This document shows positions 1-8,755 of a stretch of DNA of 64,000 nucleotides, piece after piece. The translations under genes were made by a program, and so were the position numbers. Each line of letters opens with the position of its first letter. Within the stretch, counting starts at the first letter, position 1. This DNA comes from an uncultured Sphingomonas sp. (lineage in GTDB: Bacteria > Pseudomonadota > Alphaproteobacteria > Sphingomonadales > Sphingomonadaceae), in contig NZ_CAJYHX010000018.1 in assembly GCF_913774285.1 (NCBI RefSeq), positions 34,887 to 98,886 of the forward strand, in the 5' to 3' direction. Below the pieces are notes generated by a model that was not told the DNA's origin, made no database searches, and saw only the letters and a program-made list of their open reading frames with translations.

Positions 1-746
1 AATACCACCATCCCTGGACGGTGGCGGACTCGCTCAACGCCTCGATCGGCCAGGGCTATGTGCTGGCCAACCCGCTGCAGCTGGCGGTGATGGCCAGCCG
101 GCTCGCCTCGGGCAAGATCCTGGTGCCGCGGCTGCTCGCCAACGGCCCGTCGGGCGCGCAGCCGCTGCCGGTGAGCGCCGAGGATCTCGCGATCGTGCGC
201 GACGCGATGTACGGCGTGATCAATGGCGGCGGCACCGGCGGTGCGGCGCGGATGTACGTCCCCGGCGTTGCGCTGGCCGGCAAGACCGGCACCGCGCAGG
301 TACGCCGCATCACCATGGCGGAGCGCCGCACCGGCGTGCTCAAAAACGGTTCGCTGCCGTTCAAGATGCGCGACCACGCGCTGCTCGTCTGCTTCGCGCC
401 GCACGACAATCCGAAATATGCCGCCGCGATCGTGCTCGAGCATAACGGCCACACCGTCCGCAATCTCGACACCCCGCTGATCGGCCGGGACATCATGACC
501 TATCTGTTCGATCGCGATCAGGCGATGAAGACGCTCGCTGAGGTCGAGCCGACCTGGGGCGGCGACTATACGACGCGCATGGCGGCCCAGTCCGCCGCCT
601 TCCGCGCCGCACAGGCCACCCCGCCGCCGCCCGCCCCCGAGGATACCGAGGAGGCCGCGAGCAGCCTCGCCGACCAGGCCGCCAACAGCACCGCCGATTC
701 GACCAAGCGCGACGTCGCGCCCAGCGGCAGCGTGGAGGGCGACTGA
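1..746 (+). CDS. mrdA: Penicillin-binding protein 2 (C-terminal part, cut by window start)
   Basis: The open frame runs in from the window edge (the codons before position 21 are also open), so only the C-terminal part of the transpeptidase domain is present. PBP2 cross-links peptidoglycan during cell elongation, working in the periplasm with the SEDS glycosyltransferase RodA. The third active-site motif of the family, KTGTAQ, lies at about nt 282-299. The SxxK serine motif lies outside the window. The protein ends in an Ala/Pro-rich, acidic tail of about 50 residues after the transpeptidase fold, probably disordered. The stop codon shares one base with the start of rodA (TGATG), the usual elongasome pairing, so the two are translationally coupled. 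Confidence 0.93.
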   Translation, partial: YHHPWTVADSLNASIGQGYVLANPLQLAVMASRLASGKILVPRLLANGPSGAQPLPVSAEDLAIVRDAMYGVINGGGTGGAARMYVPGVALAGKTGTAQVRRITMAERRTGVLKNGSLPFKMRDHALLVCFAPHDNPKYAAAIVLEHNGHTVRNLDTPLIGRDIMTYLFDRDQAMKTLAEVEPTWGGDYTTRMAAQSAAFRAAQATPPPPAPEDTEEAASSLADQAANSTADSTKRDVAPSGSVEGD

Positions 747-1864
747 TGGCACGGCCCGGCAACGGCATCGTTCCCATGCAAGTCGCGCAGCTGCCGTGGA
801 AGGTGCTGTTCCTCGTGCTGGCGATCGGCGGCTTCGGCCTCGTCGTGCTCTATTCGGCGGCCGGCGGCAGCATCAAGCCCTGGGCGTTCAACCAGGGCAT
901 CCGCTTCCTGCTGTTCCTCGCCGTCGCGCTGATGATGTCGCGCGTGCCAGTGCGGTTCTGGTCGCAATGGTCGCTTCCCATCTACGGCGCGCTGGTGGTC
1001 GCGCTGCTCGGCGTGGAGGCGCTCGGCAAGGTGGCGGGCGGCAGCCAGCGCTGGATCAGCCTGGGCGGCTTCCAGTTCCAGCCGTCCGAGCTGATGAAAC
1101 CGATGATCGTTCTCGCGCTCGCCCGCTTCTACGAGATGCTGCCGGCGAGCGAGACGCGCAAGTTCGTCGCCATCTGGCCTGCCTGCGTGCTGATCGGGGT
1201 GCCGGCGCTGCTCGTCATCATGCAGCCCGATCTCGGCACCGGGCTGATGATCACCGGCTGCGGCGTCATGGTGATGTTCCTCGCGGGCGTGCCGCTGCGA
1301 CTGTTCATCGCGGGCGCGCTGGCGGTGGCGGTGGCCGCCCCCCTCGCCTTCAACTTCGTGCTGCACGATTATCAGCGCAACCGCGTGCTGATCTTCCTCG
1401 ATCCCGAGCGCGATCCGCTGGGCACCGGCTATCACATCACCCAGTCGAAGATCGCGATCGGTTCGGGCGGCATCTTCGGCAAGGGCTTCCTGCAGGGCAC
1501 CCAGAGCCACCTCGACTATCTCCCCGAAGGCCAGACCGACTTCGCGCTGGCGACGATGATGGAGGAATGGGGGCTGGCCGGCGGCGTGTTCCTGATCGTG
1601 GCGTTCGGCATGCTGATCGCCTGGGGGATCGGCGTGGGCATGCGCGCGAAGACGCGGTTCGGGCGGCTGACCGCGGCGGGGCTTTCGGGCACCATGTTCC
1701 TCTATTGCTCGATCAACATGGCGATGGTGATCGGCCTGGCGCCGGTGGTGGGCGTGCCGCTACCGCTGATCAGCTTCGGCGGCACCGCGGTGATGACCTT
1801 CATGCTGTGCCTCGGAATCCTCCTCTCGATCGACCGCGACGGCCGCACCAAGACGCGCTGGTGA
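746..1864 (+). CDS. rodA: Rod shape-determining SEDS glycosyltransferase RodA
   Basis: RodA polymerises lipid II into glycan strands in the inner membrane during lateral wall growth, partnered by PBP2 encoded immediately upstream. The 372-residue product is highly hydrophobic, with about ten predicted membrane spans, the usual size for RodA. The large periplasmic loop holds the family segment PEGQTDFALA, whose Asp corresponds to the catalytic acid of SEDS proteins. The C-terminal PLPLISFGGT segment is also a SEDS hallmark. Start and stop overlap with mrdA by one base. About 100 bp downstream lie the tRNA-Lys genes. Confidence 0.96.
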   Translation: MARPGNGIVPMQVAQLPWKVLFLVLAIGGFGLVVLYSAAGGSIKPWAFNQGIRFLLFLAVALMMSRVPVRFWSQWSLPIYGALVVALLGVEALGKVAGGSQRWISLGGFQFQPSELMKPMIVLALARFYEMLPASETRKFVAIWPACVLIGVPALLVIMQPDLGTGLMITGCGVMVMFLAGVPLRLFIAGALAVAVAAPLAFNFVLHDYQRNRVLIFLDPERDPLGTGYHITQSKIAIGSGGIFGKGFLQGTQSHLDYLPEGQTDFALATMMEEWGLAGGVFLIVAFGMLIAWGIGVGMRAKTRFGRLTAAGLSGTMFLYCSINMAMVIGLAPVVGVPLPLISFGGTAVMTFMLCLGILLSIDRDGRTKTRW

Positions 1865-1963
1865 TTTTTTCATTTTTGGGGTTTACAAGCCGCGCGAGGC
1901 GACGCTAAAGGCGCGCCTCCGAAGCGGCGGTGCCCCACCAAGGGCACCATGCAGAAGCCGGAT

Positions 1964-2039
<76 letters not shown>

Positions 2040-2070
2040 CTTCTTCTTCTGCCCATACGCCTTCCGGTAT

Positions 2071-2146
<76 letters not shown>

Positions 2147-2540
2147 TTCCCCGATCGTTATCCATCCCCCCGGTGAGACGCTGCGCCTCGAAACCCTTCG
2201 GCGGCCGTTGGTGGATCGCGCCACGCGCTCAGCAGGCATGCGCGTCGATCAACGACACGCGCAGCGCCCAGAGAGGCGTTGACGCCAAGAGCAAGCTGGC
2301 GACGCAAGCTAAAAAGCGTCGACACCCTGTGCAATCATTTCGATCTGACAGGTCACCTCGCCTGAGCGCGACCTAGATTCTTAGTTCAACCAATGCCTTC
2401 CGCAGAGCACTTCAGAACAACACGCCACTGTATTTACAGGCAGTAATTGTGTACTTATGCTTACCTGCGGCTCGCTACGATGTGCCGGGCGGCGCTTACC
2501 AGTATCGCGTGATATCCACCATCGCTGATCAGGGGGCGCA
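2147..2540. other. 394-bp gene-free stretch
   Basis: I see no convincing gene here. Short open frames exist on both strands, but they overlap tRNA copy 2 or the start of the lipoprotein gene and lack a ribosome-binding site or recognisable protein. Base composition is less GC-rich than in the surrounding core genes. The region must hold the promoter of the lipoprotein gene at 2541, but no clear -35/-10 pair can be assigned. Confidence 0.5.
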
Positions 2541-3695
2541 ATGCTCAAATCACGGACCGTGCTGGCGATTGTCCTGTCCGCCCAGCTTTGTGGCTGCACG
2601 AGCGGCATCCAAGCCATCAAGCGTCGCGCTAGTGCGTACGAGGCCAACAATCCGGCCCTTGCGCCCGCCGATATTTCAAAATTCTCGCTCGAACAAAACA
2701 TCATCATGCTCGAGTTCGCCAAGATGGCCGGCACCGTCCCGTCCGGCACGGAGGAGGTCGATGCGCTCCTCAATGTGAAGGAGTGGCGCGCCGTTGTTGA
2801 CGCCGGCATCCACTACACGGACGTCCGATGCGACAAATTCATGGACGCCTTGTTCTGGTTCAATCGCGCTCGCGAAGGGCTGAGCCGCCAAGTCCAATAC
2901 ACCGGCGCCGGGGTGAGTGCCGCTCTCGCTGCGGTCGAAGCGAGCAAGAAAGCCATCGGCTTGACGCCGCTCGGCTTCAGCTTGGTGGATCAGACCATCA
3001 ATAATCTCGGTGCCGGGCTGCTCTTCAATCTCAATCCCAGCACCGTCCGGGTGCTGGTCGAACGCCAGCAGACGGCCTATATCGCATCCCTGAGCCCCAG
3101 CTACACCAGTCGCGTGGTCGCGCTCCAAGTCATCCAGAATTACGCTGCTATATGCCTGCCGCCCTCCATCGAGACGGAAGTGGAGCGGGCTATATCCTCC
3201 CAGGAATATAAGCGCGCACAGGTTCACTCCCCCCTTCCCAACAGTGCGGAGGACGTCACTCCGGATCCATTTCAGTTCATGGACGTCACCGATGCCGCAC
3301 CAGGGTCTGACGTAGACAGCGCGGAAATCACCGTGAAAGGCTTCGGAAGCCCCGTCTTCATCAAAATCAGCGGCGGCGCCTACAGCGTCGATGGCGGCCC
3401 CTGGTCAGAAAAGGACGGCGCGATCCTGCCGGGCTCCAAGGTGAAGGTGCGCGTCAAGGCGTCCAAGGCCGCAAACACGGCCACTACGGCGATGGTAAGC
3501 ATCGGCGGTATCTCAGCCACCTTCAAGGTGACGACCAAAGCTGCCGGCGCTGGGGGCATCCCCGTCGCACCTCAAGTCGCGCCGCCCCCGGAGCAACCTC
3601 CCGCCCCCGCGGCCGCCGAAGAGCCGGGCATCTCGGGACCGATGGAGAATTCGCCCGACGTGAACGGCCTTCCAAACCCGACGCCCAAAAATTGA
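2541..3695 (+). CDS. Predicted lipoprotein with C-terminal Ig-like domain, function unknown
   Basis: A 384-residue protein with a lipoprotein signal: a hydrophobic helix followed by a lipobox ending LCGC at residues 17-20, so it is probably anchored to a membrane by Cys20. Residues 30-230 are mostly helical without a family I recognise. Residues about 255-330 (ITVKGFGSPVFIKISGGAYS onward) have the repeating pattern of the small beta-sandwich modules found in secreted bacterial proteins. The last 50 residues are rich in Pro/Ala. A GGGGG stretch sits about 6 nt before the ATG. Codon use is less GC-biased than in neighbours, and the gene stands alone between tRNA-Lys and the cyo operon, which hints at acquired DNA. 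Confidence 0.75.
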   Translation: MLKSRTVLAIVLSAQLCGCTSGIQAIKRRASAYEANNPALAPADISKFSLEQNIIMLEFAKMAGTVPSGTEEVDALLNVKEWRAVVDAGIHYTDVRCDKFMDALFWFNRAREGLSRQVQYTGAGVSAALAAVEASKKAIGLTPLGFSLVDQTINNLGAGLLFNLNPSTVRVLVERQQTAYIASLSPSYTSRVVALQVIQNYAAICLPPSIETEVERAISSQEYKRAQVHSPLPNSAEDVTPDPFQFMDVTDAAPGSDVDSAEITVKGFGSPVFIKISGGAYSVDGGPWSEKDGAILPGSKVKVRVKASKAANTATTAMVSIGGISATFKVTTKAAGAGGIPVAPQVAPPPEQPPAPAAAEEPGISGPMENSPDVNGLPNPTPKN

Positions 3696-4027
3696 CTCAT
3701 CGCAGCCGAAATTTTCAAGGGCTGGGCGCTACGAAAGCCCCGGCGGCAACTTGATGGGCAAAGGCTTGGCGCGCGAGGCACCCATCTGATCACGGTCGCG
3801 CGCCGTCGTTTCCCCGAAGGGGCCGATCTCCTCGCACGTTAGCTGCGCCTGCGGCAGCGCAACATTCGTCCAGCTGCGCCAACCCGGTCCAAGACCCCGC
3901 TGCATCGCCATGTCACGTTCGCGCCAAGCGAAGACGCGTCCTCCTTAGGCCGTCGCAACATATCGAGGTGCAACGTGAGAAAGCAGCAAAGGCTCGCCCG
4001 ATCGAAGCGTGCCGGGATCGGACCGCT

Positions 4028-4942
4028 ATGAGTGCGCGCGCCCCCAAACCCCTCCTCCCTTGGCGGGCAACCGGCGCTGGTGCGCTCGCGCTACTCCTCG
4101 GCGGGTGCAACCGCGGCGTGCTGGACCCGCAAGGGCCGGTCGGCGTCGCCGAGAAGACGCTGCTGCTCAACGCGACCGGCATCATGCTGTGCGTGGTCGT
4201 GCCGGTGATGCTCGCCACGGTCGTCGTCGCCTGGTGGTTCCGCGCGAGCAACACCCGGGCGCACTATCGGCCGACCTGGGCCTATTCGGGCAAGGTCGAG
4301 CTCATCATCTGGTCGATCCCGGCGATGATCATCCTCTTGCTCGGCGGCGTTGCCTGGATCGCCTGCCACGAACTCGATCCGGCCAAGCCGCTCGCCTCGA
4401 CCCAGCCGGTGCTCGAGGTGGAGGTGGTATCGCTCGATTGGAAGTGGCTGTTTATCTACCCCAAGCAGGGCATCGCCAGCGTCAACCGGGTCGTTGTGCC
4501 GGTGGGGGCGCCGGTGCACATGAAGCTCACCTCCGCCACGGTGATGAACAGCTTCTTCGTGCCGCAGCTCGGTGGCCAGATCTACACCATGACCGGCATG
4601 GTCTCGCAGCTGAACCTGATCGCGGATCGCGCGGGCAGCTATGACGGGCTTTCGTCGCAGTTCAGCGGCGACGGCTTCTCCGACATGCACTTCCGCTACG
4701 AGGCGGTGCCGCAGGCGCGCTTCGATGCCTGGGTCGCCGCCACCAAGGCTGCCGGTCCCAAGCTGGATACCGCCAGCTATGTCGCCCTCGCCAAGCCGAG
4801 CGCGAACGTGGCGCCGACGACCTACGCCACGGTCGATCCGACGCTGTTCGGTCGCATCACCACCGGCAAGCCGATCGTGACCGCTGCGGTCACTCCCCAT
4901 TCCATGGCCGCCGATCACGGCGCCAGCAACAAGGGCTATTGA
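4028..4942 (+). CDS. cyoA: Cytochrome bo3 ubiquinol oxidase subunit II (CyoA)
   Basis: CyoA is the lipoprotein subunit II of the heme-copper quinol oxidase that reduces oxygen and pumps protons. The 304-residue product aligns along its length with E. coli CyoA: a lipobox ending LLGGC, the LLDPQG-like segment just after it (here VLDPQGPVG), two membrane helices, then a cupredoxin domain with VSLDWKWLFIYPKQGIA and NSFFVPQLGGQIY. It lacks the Cys/His ligands of a CuA centre, as expected for a quinol oxidase. An ATG 60 bp upstream is in frame, but position 4028 puts the signal peptide directly at the N-terminus. The fused cyoB gene begins 3 bp after the stop. Confidence 0.94.
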   Translation: MSARAPKPLLPWRATGAGALALLLGGCNRGVLDPQGPVGVAEKTLLLNATGIMLCVVVPVMLATVVVAWWFRASNTRAHYRPTWAYSGKVELIIWSIPAMIILLLGGVAWIACHELDPAKPLASTQPVLEVEVVSLDWKWLFIYPKQGIASVNRVVVPVGAPVHMKLTSATVMNSFFVPQLGGQIYTMTGMVSQLNLIADRAGSYDGLSSQFSGDGFSDMHFRYEAVPQARFDAWVAATKAAGPKLDTASYVALAKPSANVAPTTYATVDPTLFGRITTGKPIVTAAVTPHSMAADHGASNKGY

Positions 4943-4945
4943 CGG

Positions 4946-7615
4946 ATGCTCGGCAAGCTCACCTGGAGTGCCATCCCGTTCGCCGAACCATTGCCGCTGA
5001 TCACCTCGGCGGTCGTGCTCGCGGTGATCGGGGGCGTGCTCGCCTGGATCACGGCCAAGGGCCATTGGGGCTATCTGTGGCGCGAATGGATCACCTCGGT
5101 CGATCACAAGCGCGTCGGCATCCTGTACTTCCTGCTCGGGCTGATCATGCTGCTGCGCGGGTTTTCCGACGCGCTGCTGATGCGCACCCACCTGGCCATG
5201 GCCACGGGTGTCAACCAGGGCTACCTTCCCCCGGAGCATTTCAACCAGATCTTCTCCGCCCACGGCACGATCATGATCTTCTTCGTGGCGATGCCGCTGG
5301 TGATGGGGCTGATGAACTTCGTGCTGCCGCTCCAGCTGGGCGTGCGCGACGTTGCCTTCCCGACGATGAATTCGATCAGCTTCTGGCTGACCGCGTCGGG
5401 TGCGCTGCTGATCAACGTCAGCCTGTTCATCGGCGAGTTCGCACGCACCGGCTGGCTGGCCTATCCGCCGCTCAGCGAGCTGCAATTCTCGCCCGGGGTG
5501 GGCGTCGACTATTATCTATGGACGGTGCAGATCTCCGGCGTCGGCACGCTATTGTCGGCCGTCAACCTGGCGACCACCATCCTCAAGATGCGCGCGCCGG
5601 GGATGAGCTATACCCGCATGCCGGTATTCTGCTGGACCGCGCTCGCCTCGAACCTGGTGATCCTGGCGATCTTCCCGATCCTCACCGCCTGCCTCGCGAT
5701 GCTGACGCTGGACCGCTATCTCGGCTTCCATTTCTTCACCACCGACGGTGGCGGCAGCGCGATGATGTTCGTCAACCTGATCTGGATGTGGGGCCATCCG
5801 GAGGTCTACGCCTTGGCGCTGCCGGCCTATGGCGTCTATTCGGAGGTCGTCTCCACCTTCTCGAGCAAGCCGCTGTTCGGCTACCGCTCGATGGTCAGCG
5901 CGTCGATGGCGATCTGCGTGCTGTCGTGCATGGTGTGGCTGCACCACTTCTTCACCATGGGCGCGGGTGCGGACGTCAACGCCTTCTTCGGCATCGCCAC
6001 GATGATCATCGCCGTGCCGACCGGCGTGAAGATGTTCAACTGGCTGTTCACCATGTATGGCGGCCGCGTCCGCTTCGAAGTGCCGATGCTGTGGACGCTC
6101 GGCTTCATGATCACCTTCGTGACCGGCGGCCTCACCGGCGTGCTCCTCGCAGTGCCCCCGGTCGACTTCATCGTCCACAATTCGCAGTTCCTCGTCGCCC
6201 ACTTCCACCACGTCATCATCAGCGGCGTCGTGTTCGGGCTGTTCGCCGGCTATACCTACTGGTTCCCCAAGGCGTTCGGCTTCCGCCTGCATGACGGATG
6301 GGGCAAGGCGGCCTTCTGGTGCTGGTTCTTCGGCTTCTACCTCGCCTGGATGCCGATGTACGTGATCGGCCTGATGGGCGCGACGCGCCGGATGCAGCAT
6401 TACAACGACCCGAGCTGGCAGCCCTATGAGATCGTCGCGGCATGCGGCGCACTGCTCATCCTGTGCGGCGTGCTCTGCCAGGCGACGCAGCTGATCGTCT
6501 CGATCCGCAATCGCGACAAGCTGCGCGATGTGACCGGCGATCCGTGGGACGGCCGTTCGCTCGAATGGTCGACCACCTCGCCGCCCCCGGCGTTCAACTT
6601 CGCGGTGCTCCCCGACGTGCGCGGCGAGGAGGCCTATTGGGGCGTGAAGCAGCGCGCGATCGCCCAGCTCCAGCTGGCCGAGGCCCCCGCGTATATGGCC
6701 ATCGAGCTGCCACGCGCAACGCCGATCGGGGTGATCACGGCCTTCTTCGTCAGCTTCGCCGGCTTCGGGATGGTCTGGCACATCTGGTGGCTGGTGGCAG
6801 CCAGCGTCGCGGCAGGGTTCGTCGCGCTCGCCAAGTTCGGCTGGCGCCGCGAGGACGAGGTCGAGGTCCCGGCGGCCGAAGTCGCCCGGCTCGACCAGGC
6901 CCGGCGCGCCATCCGCACCGGCGCGCTCGCCGAGGTCACGGCAGACCGGCAGGAGGCCGCGCACGCCGCCGTCGCCCTGGAAGTCACCGATCCCCACCAG
7001 CTGGGACATGTCGGGGCCGACACCAAGCCCGGCGTGCGGGACAACGGCCCTGCCAGCAAGACCGTGGTCGCCGGCTTCGGCTTCTGGGTGTTCCTGCTGA
7101 CCGACATCGTGATGTTCTCGGCGCTGTTCGCCACCTATGCGGTGCTGGCCAACGCCACGGACGGCGGGCCGACCTCCAAGATGCTGTTCAGCCGGACGAC
7201 GGTGGGCATCGAGACGGTCTGCCTGCTCTTCTCGACCTTCACCTGCGGCCTCGCCTTCCTCGCGGCCAAGCGGCAGAACGTCGGGGTGACCCAGCTGATG
7301 CTCGCGCTCACCGGCGTGCTCGGTGCCGCGTTCCTCTCGATCGAGCTGCGCGAGTTCGCCAGCATGATCGCGCAAGGCGCGGGTCCGTCGCGATCGGCGT
7401 TCCTGTCGGCCTTCTTCACGCTGGTCGGCTGCCACGGCCTCCACGTCACCGCCGGCCTGGTCTGGCTGGTGTCGCTGTGCGCCCAGATCGCCACCCGCGG
7501 GTTCGAGCCGAAGGTGCAGCGCAAGCTGCTCTGCTTCAGCCTGTTCTGGCACGCCCTGGACATCGTCTGGGTCGCCGTCTTCACCATCGTCTATCTGTTT
7601 GGAACCAGCCTATGA
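4946..7615 (+). CDS. cyoB: Fused cytochrome bo3 oxidase subunits I and III (CyoB-CyoC)
   Basis: An 889-residue protein containing a full subunit I and a full subunit III in one frame. Residues 1-660 follow E. coli CyoB almost position for position: quinol-site R71, D75, H98 and Q101; heme b ligands H106 and H421; CuB ligands H284, H333 and H334; the Tyr288 cross-link; E286 and K362 of the proton channels; heme o ligand H419. A charged linker of about 40 residues (roughly 660-705) leads into a subunit III domain starting FGFWVFLLTDIVMFSALFAT, with five helices. The linker has no in-frame ATG or plausible internal start, so this is a true fusion rather than overlapping genes. The stop overlaps the cyoD start (ATGA). 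Confidence 0.95.
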   Translation: MLGKLTWSAIPFAEPLPLITSAVVLAVIGGVLAWITAKGHWGYLWREWITSVDHKRVGILYFLLGLIMLLRGFSDALLMRTHLAMATGVNQGYLPPEHFNQIFSAHGTIMIFFVAMPLVMGLMNFVLPLQLGVRDVAFPTMNSISFWLTASGALLINVSLFIGEFARTGWLAYPPLSELQFSPGVGVDYYLWTVQISGVGTLLSAVNLATTILKMRAPGMSYTRMPVFCWTALASNLVILAIFPILTACLAMLTLDRYLGFHFFTTDGGGSAMMFVNLIWMWGHPEVYALALPAYGVYSEVVSTFSSKPLFGYRSMVSASMAICVLSCMVWLHHFFTMGAGADVNAFFGIATMIIAVPTGVKMFNWLFTMYGGRVRFEVPMLWTLGFMITFVTGGLTGVLLAVPPVDFIVHNSQFLVAHFHHVIISGVVFGLFAGYTYWFPKAFGFRLHDGWGKAAFWCWFFGFYLAWMPMYVIGLMGATRRMQHYNDPSWQPYEIVAACGALLILCGVLCQATQLIVSIRNRDKLRDVTGDPWDGRSLEWSTTSPPPAFNFAVLPDVRGEEAYWGVKQRAIAQLQLAEAPAYMAIELPRATPIGVITAFFVSFAGFGMVWHIWWLVAASVAAGFVALAKFGWRREDEVEVPAAEVARLDQARRAIRTGALAEVTADRQEAAHAAVALEVTDPHQLGHVGADTKPGVRDNGPASKTVVAGFGFWVFLLTDIVMFSALFATYAVLANATDGGPTSKMLFSRTTVGIETVCLLFSTFTCGLAFLAAKRQNVGVTQLMLALTGVLGAAFLSIELREFASMIAQGAGPSRSAFLSAFFTLVGCHGLHVTAGLVWLVSLCAQIATRGFEPKVQRKLLCFSLFWHALDIVWVAVFTIVYLFGTSL

Positions 7616-7998
7616 CCGACCATCCCACGCATGCCGGCCACACCGATACGGCGCCCGGCGAAGAACAGGACAGCTTCCTCTCCGGCAGCGCCGGCTACAT
7701 CATCGGCCTGCTGCTGGCGCTGGCGCTGACGGCAACGTCCTTCTGGGCGGCGGAATCCGGGGCGCTCTGGCGCCCCGGCGTACCGATCGGGCTGTGCGTG
7801 CTGGCGGTGGCGCAGATGGGCATCCATCTGGTGTTCTTCCTCCACATCACCACCGCGCCGGACAGCACCAACAACGTCCTCGCGCTTGCCTTCGGCATCA
7901 TCATCGTGGTGCTCGTCGTGGTCGGATCGATCTGGATCATGGACAACCTGAACGCCAACATGATGCCGATGGATCAGGCGATGCACATGCAGCCCTGA
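7612..7998 (+). CDS. cyoD: Cytochrome bo3 oxidase subunit IV (CyoD)
   Basis: CyoD is the small accessory subunit of the quinol oxidase, needed for assembly around the copper site. The 128-residue protein has a His-rich polar N-terminus and three membrane helices, with the family segments GSAGYIIGLLLAL, MGIHLVFFLHI and the terminal helix ending WIMDNLN. Its ATG overlaps the stop of the fused cyoB gene by four bases. The operon ends here: the next gene is on the other strand, and no cyoE (heme O synthase) is found in the window. Confidence 0.93.
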   Translation: MTDHPTHAGHTDTAPGEEQDSFLSGSAGYIIGLLLALALTATSFWAAESGALWRPGVPIGLCVLAVAQMGIHLVFFLHITTAPDSTNNVLALAFGIIIVVLVVVGSIWIMDNLNANMMPMDQAMHMQP

Positions 7999-8102
7999 CG
8001 CCGTGGCGGCCGGGTGGCCGGAGGACAGTGCCAACGGAAGGCCAGATCGACGACTTCCGACCACCCGCCGCTACCGAGGCTGCGCCGTTCGGGCTCGGCC
8101 GC

Positions 8103-8555
8103 TTACATCATCCCCGGCGCCACCGGAACGGCGTTGCTGAAATCCACGATGTCATCGACCCGCCCGTCCTTGAAGGCGAACAAGAACTCGAAGCGTTTCT
8201 CCTGGCACATCCCCTGGAGCGCGATCACCATCCGCGAGGTTCCGGGCTCCCCGGTCTGATCGATGCTCTCGTCAATCATTTCGACCGCGCAAGACGAGGC
8301 GGGCAGCGCATCCCGAAGCTTGGTGAACGCCGTCGCGCCGTCAGGCGTCAGATATGGCCCCGCCGCCTCCGCACCCTTGGTGTAATAGCCCTCCATCAGG
8401 CGCCGAACCTGCTCGACCCGCTGCATGTCGATGTTCGGGAACACATAGGCCGTCCGCAGGGTCGACACCATGCGCGGCGGCCCATCCGCCGCACTGGCCC
8501 CCGTCGCCGCCAGCATCAGTGCGAGCGCCAAGACACTTGCTTTCCTTCGCTTCAT
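8103..8555 (-). CDS. Small secreted protein, unknown function
   Basis: A 150-residue protein with a clear signal peptide (MKRRKASVLALALMLAATG, cleavage near ASAADG). The start at 8555 is preceded by a good ribosome site (AGAGGGGAA) about 5 nt away; an in-frame ATG further upstream would hide the signal peptide. The mature part of about 125 residues is mixed helix/strand with a possible disulfide pair (Cys in ASSCAVEM and in QGMCQEK) and resembles periplasmic proteins of the NTF2/DUF-like size class. No family is recognised. It converges on cyoD and is divergent from the DUF2252 gene. Confidence 0.7.
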   Translation of the reverse strand: MKRRKASVLALALMLAATGASAADGPPRMVSTLRTAYVFPNIDMQRVEQVRRLMEGYYTKGAEAAGPYLTPDGATAFTKLRDALPASSCAVEMIDESIDQTGEPGTSRMVIALQGMCQEKRFEFLFAFKDGRVDDIVDFSNAVPVAPGMM

Positions 8556-8755
8556 CGCTTTCCCCTCTTGGACGACTCCGATGGATTGATCGCGTACAGC
8601 TGGACGAAGTGCCGCGACGAGCATGGGCTGGCTAGAGGCACCGGCGCCGTGTCTCCCCGGGCCATCGCACCTGGCCGGTCATTCGTCGCGCGGTTCCACA
8701 ACAGCCGCTGCGCAACAGTTCGTTACGTTTGCCGATCTCGTGCGTTGAGCCCGCC

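Noticed and set aside
5549..7552. Open frame of 667 codons on the minus strand
   Set aside because: It is fully antisense to cyoB-cyoC. The product is a low-complexity His/Asp/Arg/Glu-rich string, the usual shadow of a GC-rich gene read in the complementary frame.
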